Below are positions 32,561 through 40,073 of a stretch of 40,073 bases of DNA, one piece after another. Every line of letters begins with the position of its first letter. The stretch's first letter is position 1. The DNA is from an uncultured Bacteroidota bacterium. Its GTDB lineage: Bacteria; Bacteroidota; Bacteroidia; Chitinophagales; Chitinophagaceae. Location of the stretch: contig CAIRYK010000092.1 in assembly GCA_903882805.1 (NCBI GenBank), positions 1-40,073 of the forward strand, in the 5' to 3' direction. The position numbers and the translations under genes are program-made. Under the pieces are notes generated by a model. The model searched no databases. It saw nothing but the letters and a program-made list of their open reading frames with translations, and had not been told where the DNA came from.

Positions 32561-32847
32561 GTTATAATGTTATTTTGCAGTCAGGAGCAGAAAGTGATAT
32601 AGAATCAGCTTATGTCTGGTATGAAAACGTAAAAATCGGACTTGGGGAGCAGTTTTTAAATGAATTGGTTGTGTATTATGAAAAGTTGATGCATAATCCA
32701 ATAGCATTCAAATGGGTAAATAAAAATTATAGACAGGCTATTTTAAGCAGATTTCCATACGTTATTATATATAAAGTTGTGGAGAGTGATGTCGTATTTG
32801 CGCCGTGTTTCACACGAGTAGAAACCCCAAAAAATATTTGCAATTGA
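32557..32847 (+). CDS. ParE/RelE-superfamily toxin
   Basis: 96-aa toxin-like protein. The start Y-N-V-I-L-Q-S-G-A-E-S-D-I-E-S-A-Y-V-W-Y-E is the usual first strand and helix. The core Y-R-Q-A-I-L-S-R-F-P-Y-V-I-I-Y-K-V carries the basic and aromatic residues typical of the superfamily. Whether it poisons gyrase (ParE-like) or cuts mRNA on ribosomes (RelE-like) cannot be decided; the F-P-Y-x-I-x-Y pattern is shared by many ParE-annotated members. The frame is intact and coupled to the antitoxin, so the module looks active. Confidence 0.85.
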   Translation: MSYNVILQSGAESDIESAYVWYENVKIGLGEQFLNELVVYYEKLMHNPIAFKWVNKNYRQAILSRFPYVIIYKVVESDVVFAPCFTRVETPKNICN

Positions 32848-32863
32848 AGGATTGGTAACCTCA

Positions 32864-32885
32864 TATTTAACTCATGTGTTAAATA
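32864..32885. terminator. AT-rich hairpin between convergent genes
   Basis: TATTTAAC 32864-32871 pairs with GTTAAATA 32878-32885 around TCATGT. It lies between the toxin gene and the minus-strand O-antigen-ligase-like gene. The stem is weak and lacks a good T run, so it is only a possible terminator. Confidence 0.35.
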
Positions 32886-32947
32886 AAAGTTTATTGCATT
32901 TAGTAAGGGCGTTGAATGCTATGCGGAGAAACTGAAATAGTCGCCAT

Positions 32948-35242
32948 TTACCTACATGCTTTCAGCAATCCTTCGTCTACAGGATAGTGTTTGCCCTTTG
33001 CGGCTTGCAGGTCGGCACAGGCGTGTTGCACATCGCCTTTCACTAAATACACCTGTCCTCTGAAAAATTCCACTTCCCCATTGCTACTGCCAAACTCATT
33101 AATCGCCCGGTCGAAATACATAATGGCTTTATCGTAATCATTTATTGCAGCATAGGCAAGCCCTAAATTTACAAGGGTAGGGTAAGCGTTTTTTATAGCT
33201 AATGCCGCCAAACCCTCTTGTATAGATTGTGTGTATTCGCCATGTTCGTTGAGCCAATAGGCGCGCAAGTGTCGCTTGTTGTAGGCTATCTCCCGGTCAT
33301 TTGGAAATAGCTTTTCGCCCTCCTGCAATACATTTATAGCGGCATCCATTTTTTCGCAGCATTGCATTGCCCACAAAGCCATATCTGTAAAGGTTTGCGG
33401 TGTTTGCGCGTGGCTTTTGTAGTTATTAAAATTTTGCACCAACTCCATGCTGTCTTTTCTGGCTGCGCAAAGTTGTTGCAATGCGCTATAGTAGGTAGCC
33501 GACAGCGGACGCAACTGATAGGCAAGACGATAGTGGCGATATGCAGAATCTACATTACCAGCTTGCAGATATAAATTGCCGAGCAGGTAATCGCCAAATG
33601 GCAGGTATGGATTAGCGCGATCTTCGCTCAGCAGCAGTTTCATTGCTTCATCGTTGCGGTGCGCCTCTATCAGGTATTTGGCTTTTAGGTGAGCTATGGG
33701 TATGCCGTATTCGCTGATGTTAGGTAGTGGGCCAAAGAAGGGGGTAATGTCATCGTAAGAATATCGGGGCGCAGCAAGAGTTTCCATATCATCTTTTATC
33801 AGGTACTGGCCCCGCATAGCTGTAAATACCTGCCAACTGATAAATACAGATAAGAGCGATAGTAGCAGCATTGCTGGCAGTATAATGCGTGTTGAGATTG
33901 GATTGTTGCTGGTATTTATCCCCGGCTTTGCGGTATTCGCAACTATCAGCGCAAGCACAACAGCCAGCAGCAGTTGCATGTTGGCTCGCTCCATTGGGAA
34001 ATTGAAGGTGGCATCGAGCATATAAGCCAGCAACATGACCAATGGTATGGCTAAAGGCAATACAGTACTTTGTTTTTTCTTGGCAGCCACAGCCACCAGT
34101 GTTATGGCGGTTGCAAATATCAACAGGTAGGCAATGCCGCCCATTACTCCGGTATCTGCGGCTACCTCCAGAAAGTCGTTGTGTACGTGCTTGGTTACAT
34201 AGTCGTCGGCAAGCAGCCATTTTTCGTAGGGTAGGGTGTGTATCTTCCAGTTGCCGGGGCCGCCGCCGGTAAGGCTGTTTTTCTTAATGAAATCGGTTGC
34301 ATAGCCCCAATAGATCAATCTGCCGGGTTTGGCATTGCCGGTCGCAGCAAACACTTGGGGTAATGTGGCCATTTTTGCAGTAATGTTTGTTACTGCATAA
34401 CCTTTTGGCTTTTGCGCGCCTACAAATTGCAGTAACAATGTAACTGCCGCAAAAACACCAACTACGCCAGCAACCCATGGTAGCTTGGTTTTTCTATCGT
34501 TCCCATACATGTTTACAAGTACAAAAGCAGCTACTGTGATCCACAAGCCTACAATTGCAGTGCGTGCAGCAAGCAAGTATACAGCAGCTGCCATAACGCC
34601 CAAACATGCCAACAATGCCAGCCGCTGGCGGCTGTTTGCATTTGGCAGTAAAAACAATACCGCAGCAAGTTTTATCATTATTGCCGCCGCCACTATGTTT
34701 TTGTTGCCCAGCGTCAGTGTTATCATTTCGGGCATTGCGACTCCCCCTGCAACCGATGCCAATACGCCGGTAGCCTGTAAAGCTCCACCTACGATTATAA
34801 GCCAAACAGTAAACCTGAGTAGGGCTCTATTGCGTTGTACTATTTGCCCTATATTGAGGAATGCCACAAGCGTAATAAGCCAGTGGGATAATGCTACTAA
34901 CCCCTCCACCTTATTATATGCAGTGATTTCGGCTATAAGTGCAAATCCAGTAAACAGATAGCAGGCATAGCTGAGTTTGTTGAAAATAATGCTCCGATTA
35001 TCTTGTTTTTGGAACAATAGTACAGTAGTAGCAATAGTATTTACAATTGCCAGATACAGCCACTGTGCCCCATTGTTGTCTATTACCTTGCACAACTGCA
35101 CCGGCAGAAAATCTATAAGTATATAGGCTACGAGCAATAGGATGCCAACAGAATTCGTACGAGCATCAGTGTAGGAAGCAGCTATTGTATTGCCCTTTAT
35201 ATTTTCAGTAGGTTTAGGTGCAGGTTTCAATATTTCAAGCAT
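32948..35242 (-). CDS. O-antigen ligase/polymerase-like membrane protein with C-terminal TPR repeats
   Basis: 764-aa protein. The first about 470 residues hold ten to twelve membrane helices and the Wzy_C/O-antigen-ligase signature T-G-G-G-P-G-N-W followed by H-V-H-N-D-F-L-E-V-A-A-D-T-G. In the family this periplasmic loop carries the His and Arg residues needed to transfer or polymerise lipid-linked glycans. The last about 200 residues are soluble tetratricopeptide repeats (for example G-L-A-Y-A-A-I-N-D-Y-D-K-A-I-M-Y-F-D-R-A-I). TPR fusions to such ligases occur in Bacteroidota and may hold a protein acceptor or partner. It begins 23 bases after the upstream glycosyltransferase-like gene, as the last member of the minus-strand cluster. 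The glycan substrate is unknown. Confidence 0.85.
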   Translation of the reverse strand: MLEILKPAPKPTENIKGNTIAASYTDARTNSVGILLLVAYILIDFLPVQLCKVIDNNGAQWLYLAIVNTIATTVLLFQKQDNRSIIFNKLSYACYLFTGFALIAEITAYNKVEGLVALSHWLITLVAFLNIGQIVQRNRALLRFTVWLIIVGGALQATGVLASVAGGVAMPEMITLTLGNKNIVAAAIMIKLAAVLFLLPNANSRQRLALLACLGVMAAAVYLLAARTAIVGLWITVAAFVLVNMYGNDRKTKLPWVAGVVGVFAAVTLLLQFVGAQKPKGYAVTNITAKMATLPQVFAATGNAKPGRLIYWGYATDFIKKNSLTGGGPGNWKIHTLPYEKWLLADDYVTKHVHNDFLEVAADTGVMGGIAYLLIFATAITLVAVAAKKKQSTVLPLAIPLVMLLAYMLDATFNFPMERANMQLLLAVVLALIVANTAKPGINTSNNPISTRIILPAMLLLSLLSVFISWQVFTAMRGQYLIKDDMETLAAPRYSYDDITPFFGPLPNISEYGIPIAHLKAKYLIEAHRNDEAMKLLLSEDRANPYLPFGDYLLGNLYLQAGNVDSAYRHYRLAYQLRPLSATYYSALQQLCAARKDSMELVQNFNNYKSHAQTPQTFTDMALWAMQCCEKMDAAINVLQEGEKLFPNDREIAYNKRHLRAYWLNEHGEYTQSIQEGLAALAIKNAYPTLVNLGLAYAAINDYDKAIMYFDRAINEFGSSNGEVEFFRGQVYLVKGDVQHACADLQAAKGKHYPVDEGLLKACR

Positions 35243-35265
35243 TTGGTTGGTGAGTGGTCAAGAAT

Positions 35266-36831
35266 TTACTTAGTCATTAGCTGGTAAATTTTCAGCCCGC
35301 TAATCGTTCCATTAGTTATTTCTGTTAACGCAACTCCCGATTCGTCTACATAATTTTCTGTTGAGTTCGTAGTTTGGTAAGAGTAAAGATATTGTATGTT
35401 ATATCGGCGCATTTCAGGTAGTACCTCTTTCAGTGTTGCGCGCGGCCTTGAGTGGCTATAAAACGCATTCCCCGAAAAGTAGGCCAACCGCTCTATGCGC
35501 TGCACTTCTTTGCCGGGCTGCGCCAAGCTGGTAAATGAGCCGTTTATGTGACGCTTTCTCAGTTGTTGGGCAACCTGAAATTCTTTAGCGCCTTCGCCAT
35601 ACATGCCCACCATGCACCAGGCAGGATATACCAGAAACGATAAAGGGAACAGTACTGTAAGTACTATCTTTTGCAGCCTGTTGTCTATGTCTTGTATGTG
35701 CAATGCTCCCATTACCATGGTTATGGGTACCATATACCATATATAGCGCGACTCGAAATTGACCAGCACATAGCCCAACGGGAATAGTGCTGCGGACAGA
35801 CCGATGATAAAATCGTTGGCGGGTTTTATGAATCCGGTCTTACGGGCGTGTATTAGTGTTTGAATTACGATTACCGTAAAGGCGCTGTAGACCAACACGA
35901 AAAACACCGACAATTGCAGTGAGCTGACTACAAACTTCCACACATGGAGCCCTATGCGCAATAGCTGCCTGCCCAGCAGCGCAAACGAATTCCAGAAATG
36001 CGGCGTATTGCCATTGGCCATGTAGGGGTCTTCCCAGTAATACGGACTATCGGGGTAGGGCGGTGGGATGAGCAGTCCTATATGGCTTTTCCATTCTGGA
36101 TGCCCCACCAGATACCACGACATATTGAGCGAGCCGGATGTAGAGGTTGTCCAGATGCCGTACTTGCTGTGCAGGGCTATAATCCAGGGCAGGCTGCACA
36201 AAAGCATGACGCCTATAGACGTAGCACATATTTGCAGCCACTTGGTTCTATTGCCTATAGTCATGAAAAATACACAACATGCTGTGGCGAGGATAAAAAA
36301 CGGGAAAGAATAGGCCTTTGCAAAATAGGCCAAGGCCCCCAGTATGCCATAAGCCACCCAAGCCAGTGGCAGGTGAATGAAATCGTCTATAATAAGCAAC
36401 CGCAACGCCCCCAGCAAGAAGAAACACTCCCAAAGGTCATCGAACGATTGCCAGAAAACGGCATAGCACAAAAACAGTGCATTAGCTATGCTCAAAGCCC
36501 AATGCAGCGGCTGCGCTATAGAAAATCGCCTGAAAAACGAGGTAGTAACCAGCAGAAAACCCACAGCCCCCATGGTATTGACCACTGTGCCGGCGGCAAT
36601 AGCCCCCATACCTAATTTAATAAACACCGCCGACAACCAACATGCCCATGGGCTCCAGTAGCCGTTTATGGCCTTGGTATATTGGCCGCTCGCGTAGCGC
36701 CAGGCAATGGTGAGGTAAGCGGTGCCGTCGGGGTCTACATAGTATTTGTAATGAGGGTACAATAGCGCAACAGCCACTATAAGCAGCAATGCCGACACGA
36801 AAAACGGTATGTAGCGCGACTGTACGTTCAT
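35266..36831 (-). CDS. Polytopic membrane glycosyltransferase-like protein (GT39/ArnT superfamily)
   Basis: 521-aa protein with about ten to twelve membrane helices. Just after the first helix it has Y-Y-V-D-P-D-G-T-A-Y-L-T-I-A-W-R-Y, the acidic loop typical of GT-C enzymes that use polyprenyl-phosphate sugars. This is followed by Y-W-S-P-W-A-C-W-L and a soluble C-terminal part. The frame is open to 37026, but the first 65 residues there lie within the upstream gene, are Cys- and His-rich, and are unlike a membrane protein. ATG 36831 overlaps the upstream stop by four bases (ATGA). The donor and acceptor are unknown. Probable work is on cell-surface glycans or glycoproteins together with the ligase-like protein. 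Confidence 0.8.
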   Translation of the reverse strand: MNVQSRYIPFFVSALLLIVAVALLYPHYKYYVDPDGTAYLTIAWRYASGQYTKAINGYWSPWACWLSAVFIKLGMGAIAAGTVVNTMGAVGFLLVTTSFFRRFSIAQPLHWALSIANALFLCYAVFWQSFDDLWECFFLLGALRLLIIDDFIHLPLAWVAYGILGALAYFAKAYSFPFFILATACCVFFMTIGNRTKWLQICATSIGVMLLCSLPWIIALHSKYGIWTTSTSGSLNMSWYLVGHPEWKSHIGLLIPPPYPDSPYYWEDPYMANGNTPHFWNSFALLGRQLLRIGLHVWKFVVSSLQLSVFFVLVYSAFTVIVIQTLIHARKTGFIKPANDFIIGLSAALFPLGYVLVNFESRYIWYMVPITMVMGALHIQDIDNRLQKIVLTVLFPLSFLVYPAWCMVGMYGEGAKEFQVAQQLRKRHINGSFTSLAQPGKEVQRIERLAYFSGNAFYSHSRPRATLKEVLPEMRRYNIQYLYSYQTTNSTENYVDESGVALTEITNGTISGLKIYQLMTK

Positions 36832-38174
36832 TTTGGTATGTTTGTTTTTGCCCGCTGTACCTGCCGCGCTGCAATTCCCATTACTGCCAGCCCTATAACT
36901 ATGGGCGACACCGGCAACAGATAGCGGGTGTTGGCAATAGGCCCGGCAGCAACTGCAAAATAACCCAATAGTATAAAAGTAAACAATAAGATGCCGCGAT
37001 GTGTGTGGCTGCGCCTGAAAAACCAAAATAAACCTACCAACCGCACCATATTGAACAACCCGATAACTAATACAATTATCAATGAAGGGTTGTTACTTGC
37101 ATAGTCTACAAGGCCGGCTGCGCCCTTGGTTTTAATGTTGGCGTAAAAGCCGGTTTGCTCCTTGCTATACAGCCGGCCATAGGTGAGGCGGCCGGTAAAC
37201 AGGTCTATCTCGCCCTTGCCAGGCTCTATGAACAGGCGTGCGCTGTGTTTGAGGTGGAAGGCCATATATGGAATAAAGTTGTTGCGCAACAGCTCCGATC
37301 CACGCTGGTTGGCATAGTCGTAGCGGCTGGCGTAGTCGGGTATGGCTGCGCATTTGGCGCGCTCTTGCGCCAGAAAGCGGTTTGCACTGTCGGCACCTTC
37401 GCGCGCACTAATGAAGGGGTAGTAGTAGTAAATAGCATTGAATGCCTGATTGCTGCTGAAATGGTACTTGCCGGTGCGCAATGAGTTGTGGTAGCTATAG
37501 AGCATAACAATGCACAACGGCAATAATGCAACAAGTAATTGCCGCTGAAGAGTGGTTTTTTGGTAGATGGCCAACGTGATGATAACCACCACATGCACCA
37601 CCGCAAAGGGGTACAGTACAGGCTTTACCAGCGCACCCGCTGCAAGGCTCAGCCCCATAAGAAGGCCATATTTGAGCTGCCGGGTAGTAAACAGCCTAAC
37701 AAACAAACCAAAATAGAGCAGCGTGAACGATTGCAACAAAATATCGGGGGCAATGGTATTGGCATTAATGAACTGAGCAGGGTAGGCCGCCAGCAAAAGC
37801 AGCAGCAGCTTATCGTACTTTTTTTTGTAACCCAGACCGGTAATGGTGCGCCGCAGGTACAGCAAATTGACCACCGACAGGGCATTTTGCAACAGCAATA
37901 CTATCCAGTTATTTACAGAAAATAGGTACACCCCCAGTAGCAAAATCGGGTACAAGGGTTGTCGCTGGGTCATGTATTCGGGCTCAATGGGCATTGCGGC
38001 ATTGCCGCTGTAAAAAAACAGGTAGTCGCGTATGTTTACCGCCTCGTATATATACTCAAACGAGTCGCCCATGTATATGCGCTTGAAACTACAGGCCAGT
38101 AAAAAGAACACGATATGTATTAGCGCTATAACGCCAATAAATAACCGGTCTTCTTTTTTTATGCGTAGTTTCAT
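36828..38174 (-). CDS. Second GT39/ArnT-superfamily-like membrane protein
   Basis: 448-aa polytopic membrane protein. It has an N-terminal membrane helix, then Y-M-G-D-S-F-E-Y-I-Y-E-A (acidic GT-C loop) and a Q-R-Q-P-L-Y-P-I-L-L segment, the R-x-P-x-Y-P-x-L pattern of undecaprenyl-phosphate-sugar transferases. A run of hydrophobic helices follows, including A-G-A-L-V-K-P-V-L-Y-P-F. It is coupled by a four-base overlap to the next glycosyltransferase-like gene and begins 30 bases after prmC. The two transferase-like proteins are only distantly similar to each other, so they probably add different sugars or act in different steps (inference). Confidence 0.78.
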   Translation of the reverse strand: MKLRIKKEDRLFIGVIALIHIVFFLLACSFKRIYMGDSFEYIYEAVNIRDYLFFYSGNAAMPIEPEYMTQRQPLYPILLLGVYLFSVNNWIVLLLQNALSVVNLLYLRRTITGLGYKKKYDKLLLLLLAAYPAQFINANTIAPDILLQSFTLLYFGLFVRLFTTRQLKYGLLMGLSLAAGALVKPVLYPFAVVHVVVIITLAIYQKTTLQRQLLVALLPLCIVMLYSYHNSLRTGKYHFSSNQAFNAIYYYYPFISAREGADSANRFLAQERAKCAAIPDYASRYDYANQRGSELLRNNFIPYMAFHLKHSARLFIEPGKGEIDLFTGRLTYGRLYSKEQTGFYANIKTKGAAGLVDYASNNPSLIIVLVIGLFNMVRLVGLFWFFRRSHTHRGILLFTFILLGYFAVAAGPIANTRYLLPVSPIVIGLAVMGIAARQVQRAKTNIPK

Positions 38175-38204
38175 TCGTGTTTATTTTGGCAATGATTGTT
38201 TTTA

Positions 38205-39062
38205 TTACGGTGCCTGCGCCTTCAGCATTCGCCAATGCCCGTTCATGTCTTGCCTTAGCTGCACATTGCTGTAGTCTTCAGCCTCAAACAGCTCTTTGCA
38301 TTCGTGGGCATGAGCAGCATCCAGTTCGCAATAAATATAGCCATTCGGGCTGAGGTGTTGGTGACCAAATTGTGCAATGGCTTTATAGAACACCAGCGCA
38401 TCGTTATCGGGCACAAAAAGGGCAATGTTGGGTTCGTGGTCTTTTACATTGGTGTGTATGCGTTCTTGTTCGGCGAGGGGTATGTAGGGTGGGTTGCTCA
38501 CCAGTACATCGTATTTTCCCATTGCAGTGCGCACCTTTTCGTTCAGGAAATCGAGCTGCACAAAATGTACCTTTGCGCCCAGCCTGTGGGCATTGGCAGC
38601 AGCCACACCCAATGCCCCTTCGCTAATATCGCAACCCGTAACTGTCGCCTGAGGCATAGCCAACTTTAGGGACACCGGCAGGCAACCACTTCCTGTGCCT
38701 ATATCCAGCAACCGGAAGGGCGGCGAGTTTTTCTGGTCGTCTATTATCCATTGCGCCAGCTCTTCGGTTTCGGGGCGGGGAATCAGTACGTTTTCATTGA
38801 CCACATATTGCCGCCCCATAAACCATGCATTGCCCACCACATATTGCAGTGGTCGCCCCCGTAGCAAGTCGTTGGTGGCGTTATCGTAGGTCTGTTGCTG
38901 TTCGGTGGTAAGTGGGGTGTCTTTGTATATCAGTCGGTCGGTTTTGTTGCGCCCCGTCAGGTGTTCCATTAGTTCGTGTGCAATAGCCGCAGCCTCTCTA
39001 TCGTCGTAAAGGGGCTGCAAATTGTTTTTGAGCTGATAAAAAGCCTGCGAAGTACTCAACAT
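38205..39062 (-). CDS. prmC: Release factor glutamine methyltransferase
   Basis: 285-aa SAM-dependent methyltransferase that methylates the Gln of the GGQ motif in peptide-chain release factors. The catalytic N-P-P-Y motif is at residues 190-193 (D-V-L-V-S-N-P-P-Y-I-P). The SAM-binding D-I-G-T-G-S-G lies at 120-126, and R-P-E-T-E-E-L at 96-102 is specific to PrmC rather than PrmB. The N-terminal helical domain is present. The length is normal. It heads a minus-strand run in which the next gene starts 30 bases after its stop, so it seems to share a message with glycan genes, an unrelated function. Confidence 0.93.
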   Translation of the reverse strand: MLSTSQAFYQLKNNLQPLYDDREAAAIAHELMEHLTGRNKTDRLIYKDTPLTTEQQQTYDNATNDLLRGRPLQYVVGNAWFMGRQYVVNENVLIPRPETEELAQWIIDDQKNSPPFRLLDIGTGSGCLPVSLKLAMPQATVTGCDISEGALGVAAANAHRLGAKVHFVQLDFLNEKVRTAMGKYDVLVSNPPYIPLAEQERIHTNVKDHEPNIALFVPDNDALVFYKAIAQFGHQHLSPNGYIYCELDAAHAHECKELFEAEDYSNVQLRQDMNGHWRMLKAQAP

Positions 39063-39206
39063 AACTGTAAAGATAACTTCGTATTGTATATGGTGGGGGA
39101 AATGGTGGTAGCTAAAGGCGCTATAAAGGCATAGATATACAATGCTCTATAGGGGAAACCAACGAATGTTGATCTCCATATTAATATGTATAAAAAAACA
39201 ACACAC

Positions 39207-40073
39207 CTACTTACTCACCTTATAAACCGCTTCTGCTTTAATTGAAGCAATGTACAAATTGCCATAGCTATCGAAGCATATACCTATTGGGTTTGTTAAG
39301 GTAGCTTTTATTGCAGTGCCGCCAATGCCTGAATAGAGTGGGGTATCTATGCCGATGCCGGCTACAGTACGCAGCATACCCAGCCCATCTATCATGCGTA
39401 CATAATGATTGCTGAATTCCGAAAAATACAGATGCCCATTGGCATCTAATGCTAAACCATAGACCCAGCCTAATTTTGCACCCAACGCCTTGCTGCCATC
39501 GGGCGTGTAGCCTTGTTTATAACCACCTGCTACAGCAAACACCCTACCATCGGGTGTTATTTTTAAAATACCTGTACCAAAGTAGGTTGTGTACAGATTA
39601 TTTTCTTTATCTACTAACATAGCCCAAGAAAATATATACTTTCCATCTGCTGCCATACCACCCTTGATTGGATCCTTGCGACCGCCGCCTATTACCGTAC
39701 TTATTATTCCTTGGGCATTTACTTTACGTATCCTATAGTTTTCTCCATCGTTAAAATACACATTGCCATTGCCATCTACGGCTATTTGATCTGGCCAATG
39801 CATTAGTGCATCGGTAGCAGGGCCTCCGTCTCCGCCAAACCCATATCGTGGATAGCGCACAGTGTCCTGTATTTTTGGTCCGGCTATTATGTGGGCTATA
39901 CCTTGTTGGTCTATTTTGGTTATCCGGTTGCGTTCTCTGCTGGTAAAATATAGGTTGTCCTGCGCATCTATGGCCAGTCCATCTGCATATAAAGTTGCGA
40001 CGGTAGCAGGCATACCTTCATAATTTTTTATCTTACCCCCACCTGCAACGGTGGTAAATTTCCCGTTCTTATC
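39207..40073 (-). CDS. NHL-repeat beta-propeller protein (5' end cut by the window)
   Basis: The frame is open to the right edge, so at least 288 C-terminal residues are shown and the true start lies outside. It is made of NHL repeats of about 45-55 residues with the pattern G-L-A-I-D-A-x-x-N-L-Y-F, R-I-x-K-I/V, then T-V/I-A-G. At least five repeats are visible, which suggests a six-bladed propeller. The protein ends I-Y-I-A-S-I-K-A-E-A-V-Y-K-V-S-K without a type IX sorting tail. Such proteins in Bacteroidota are often exported; a signal peptide could not be checked because the N terminus is missing. The function is unknown. It runs in the same direction as prmC, 144 bases upstream of it. Confidence 0.8.
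   Translation of the reverse strand, partial: DKNGKFTTVAGGGKIKNYEGMPATVATLYADGLAIDAQDNLYFTSRERNRITKIDQQGIAHIIAGPKIQDTVRYPRYGFGGDGGPATDALMHWPDQIAVDGNGNVYFNDGENYRIRKVNAQGIISTVIGGGRKDPIKGGMAADGKYIFSWAMLVDKENNLYTTYFGTGILKITPDGRVFAVAGGYKQGYTPDGSKALGAKLGWVYGLALDANGHLYFSEFSNHYVRMIDGLGMLRTVAGIGIDTPLYSGIGGTAIKATLTNPIGICFDSYGNLYIASIKAEAVYKVSK

Noticed and set aside
34485..34961. 158-residue plus-strand frame
   Set aside because: Antisense to the membrane part of the O-antigen-ligase-like gene; its Thr/Ala-rich composition mirrors hydrophobic codons on the other strand.
35998..36615. 205-residue plus-strand frame
   Set aside because: Antisense to the GT-C protein gene; composition (Gln, Arg and His rich) and lack of any domain mark it as a shadow.
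36832..37026. N-terminal extension of the 35266 glycosyltransferase-like protein
   Set aside because: The 65 extra residues overlap the upstream gene in another frame, are Cys/His-rich and not membrane-like. ATG 36831 gives the typical start and an ATGA coupling.

Overview
The window reads as a chromosomal segment of a Bacteroidota bacterium, most likely a member of Chitinophagaceae or a close relative. The support is fourfold. Several proteins end in the gliding-motility-associated (type IX secretion, type B) C-terminal domain. There are TonB-type beta-barrel genes with an N-terminal carboxypeptidase-regulatory-like domain. Shine-Dalgarno sequences are weak. Many starts are preceded by the Bacteroidota promoter -7 box TAnnTTTG. 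The family placement is inference; no rRNA or other marker gene is present.

Layout, left half. Bases 1-122 are the tail of a secreted protein with the same sorting domain, followed by a terminator. A two-component system (OmpR-type regulator and HAMP histidine kinase, 408-2465) and a UspA-like protein (2584-3060) follow. The UspA-like gene has an upstream array of 11-bp-phased direct repeats that looks like a response-regulator operator. A 500-bp gap holds a candidate structured RNA with its own terminator (about 3228-3345). Four giant secreted proteins (3561-18862; 1166, 1000, 1251 and 1415 aa) then lie in tandem. They are made of Ig-like and, in one case, PKD repeats and end in sorting domains. 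Three share a roughly 400-residue N-terminal module. They look like duplicated surface adhesins whose Ig-repeat number has changed.

Middle. A bidirectional terminator separates the adhesins from a small minus-strand pair (VOC protein, then DinB-like protein). A DJ-1/PfpI-AraC regulator is transcribed divergently from that pair. Next is a compact carotenoid locus (21198-26705): a CarH-type MerR/B12-binding regulator with its light-sensing motifs intact, then crtI, crtB, idi, an SRPBCC protein, crtZ and a CarR-type lycopene cyclase. With GGPP supplied from elsewhere (no crtE here), the enzymes would run IPP to phytoene, lycopene, beta-carotene and zeaxanthin. The regulator would make the pathway light- and vitamin-B12-responsive. 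A TonB-type outer-membrane barrel protein follows.

Right half. This part is more heterogeneous. It contains an orphan antitoxin-like gene, a nested inverted-repeat element (30184-30364), class I fructose-bisphosphate aldolase (minus strand), a single-domain clan AA aspartic protease, and a ParE/RelE-type toxin-antitoxin pair. A tightly packed minus-strand cluster follows: prmC, two membrane glycosyltransferase-like proteins and an O-antigen-ligase/TPR protein. The window ends in a minus-strand NHL-repeat protein cut by the right edge. No tRNA, rRNA, CRISPR array or transposase gene was seen.
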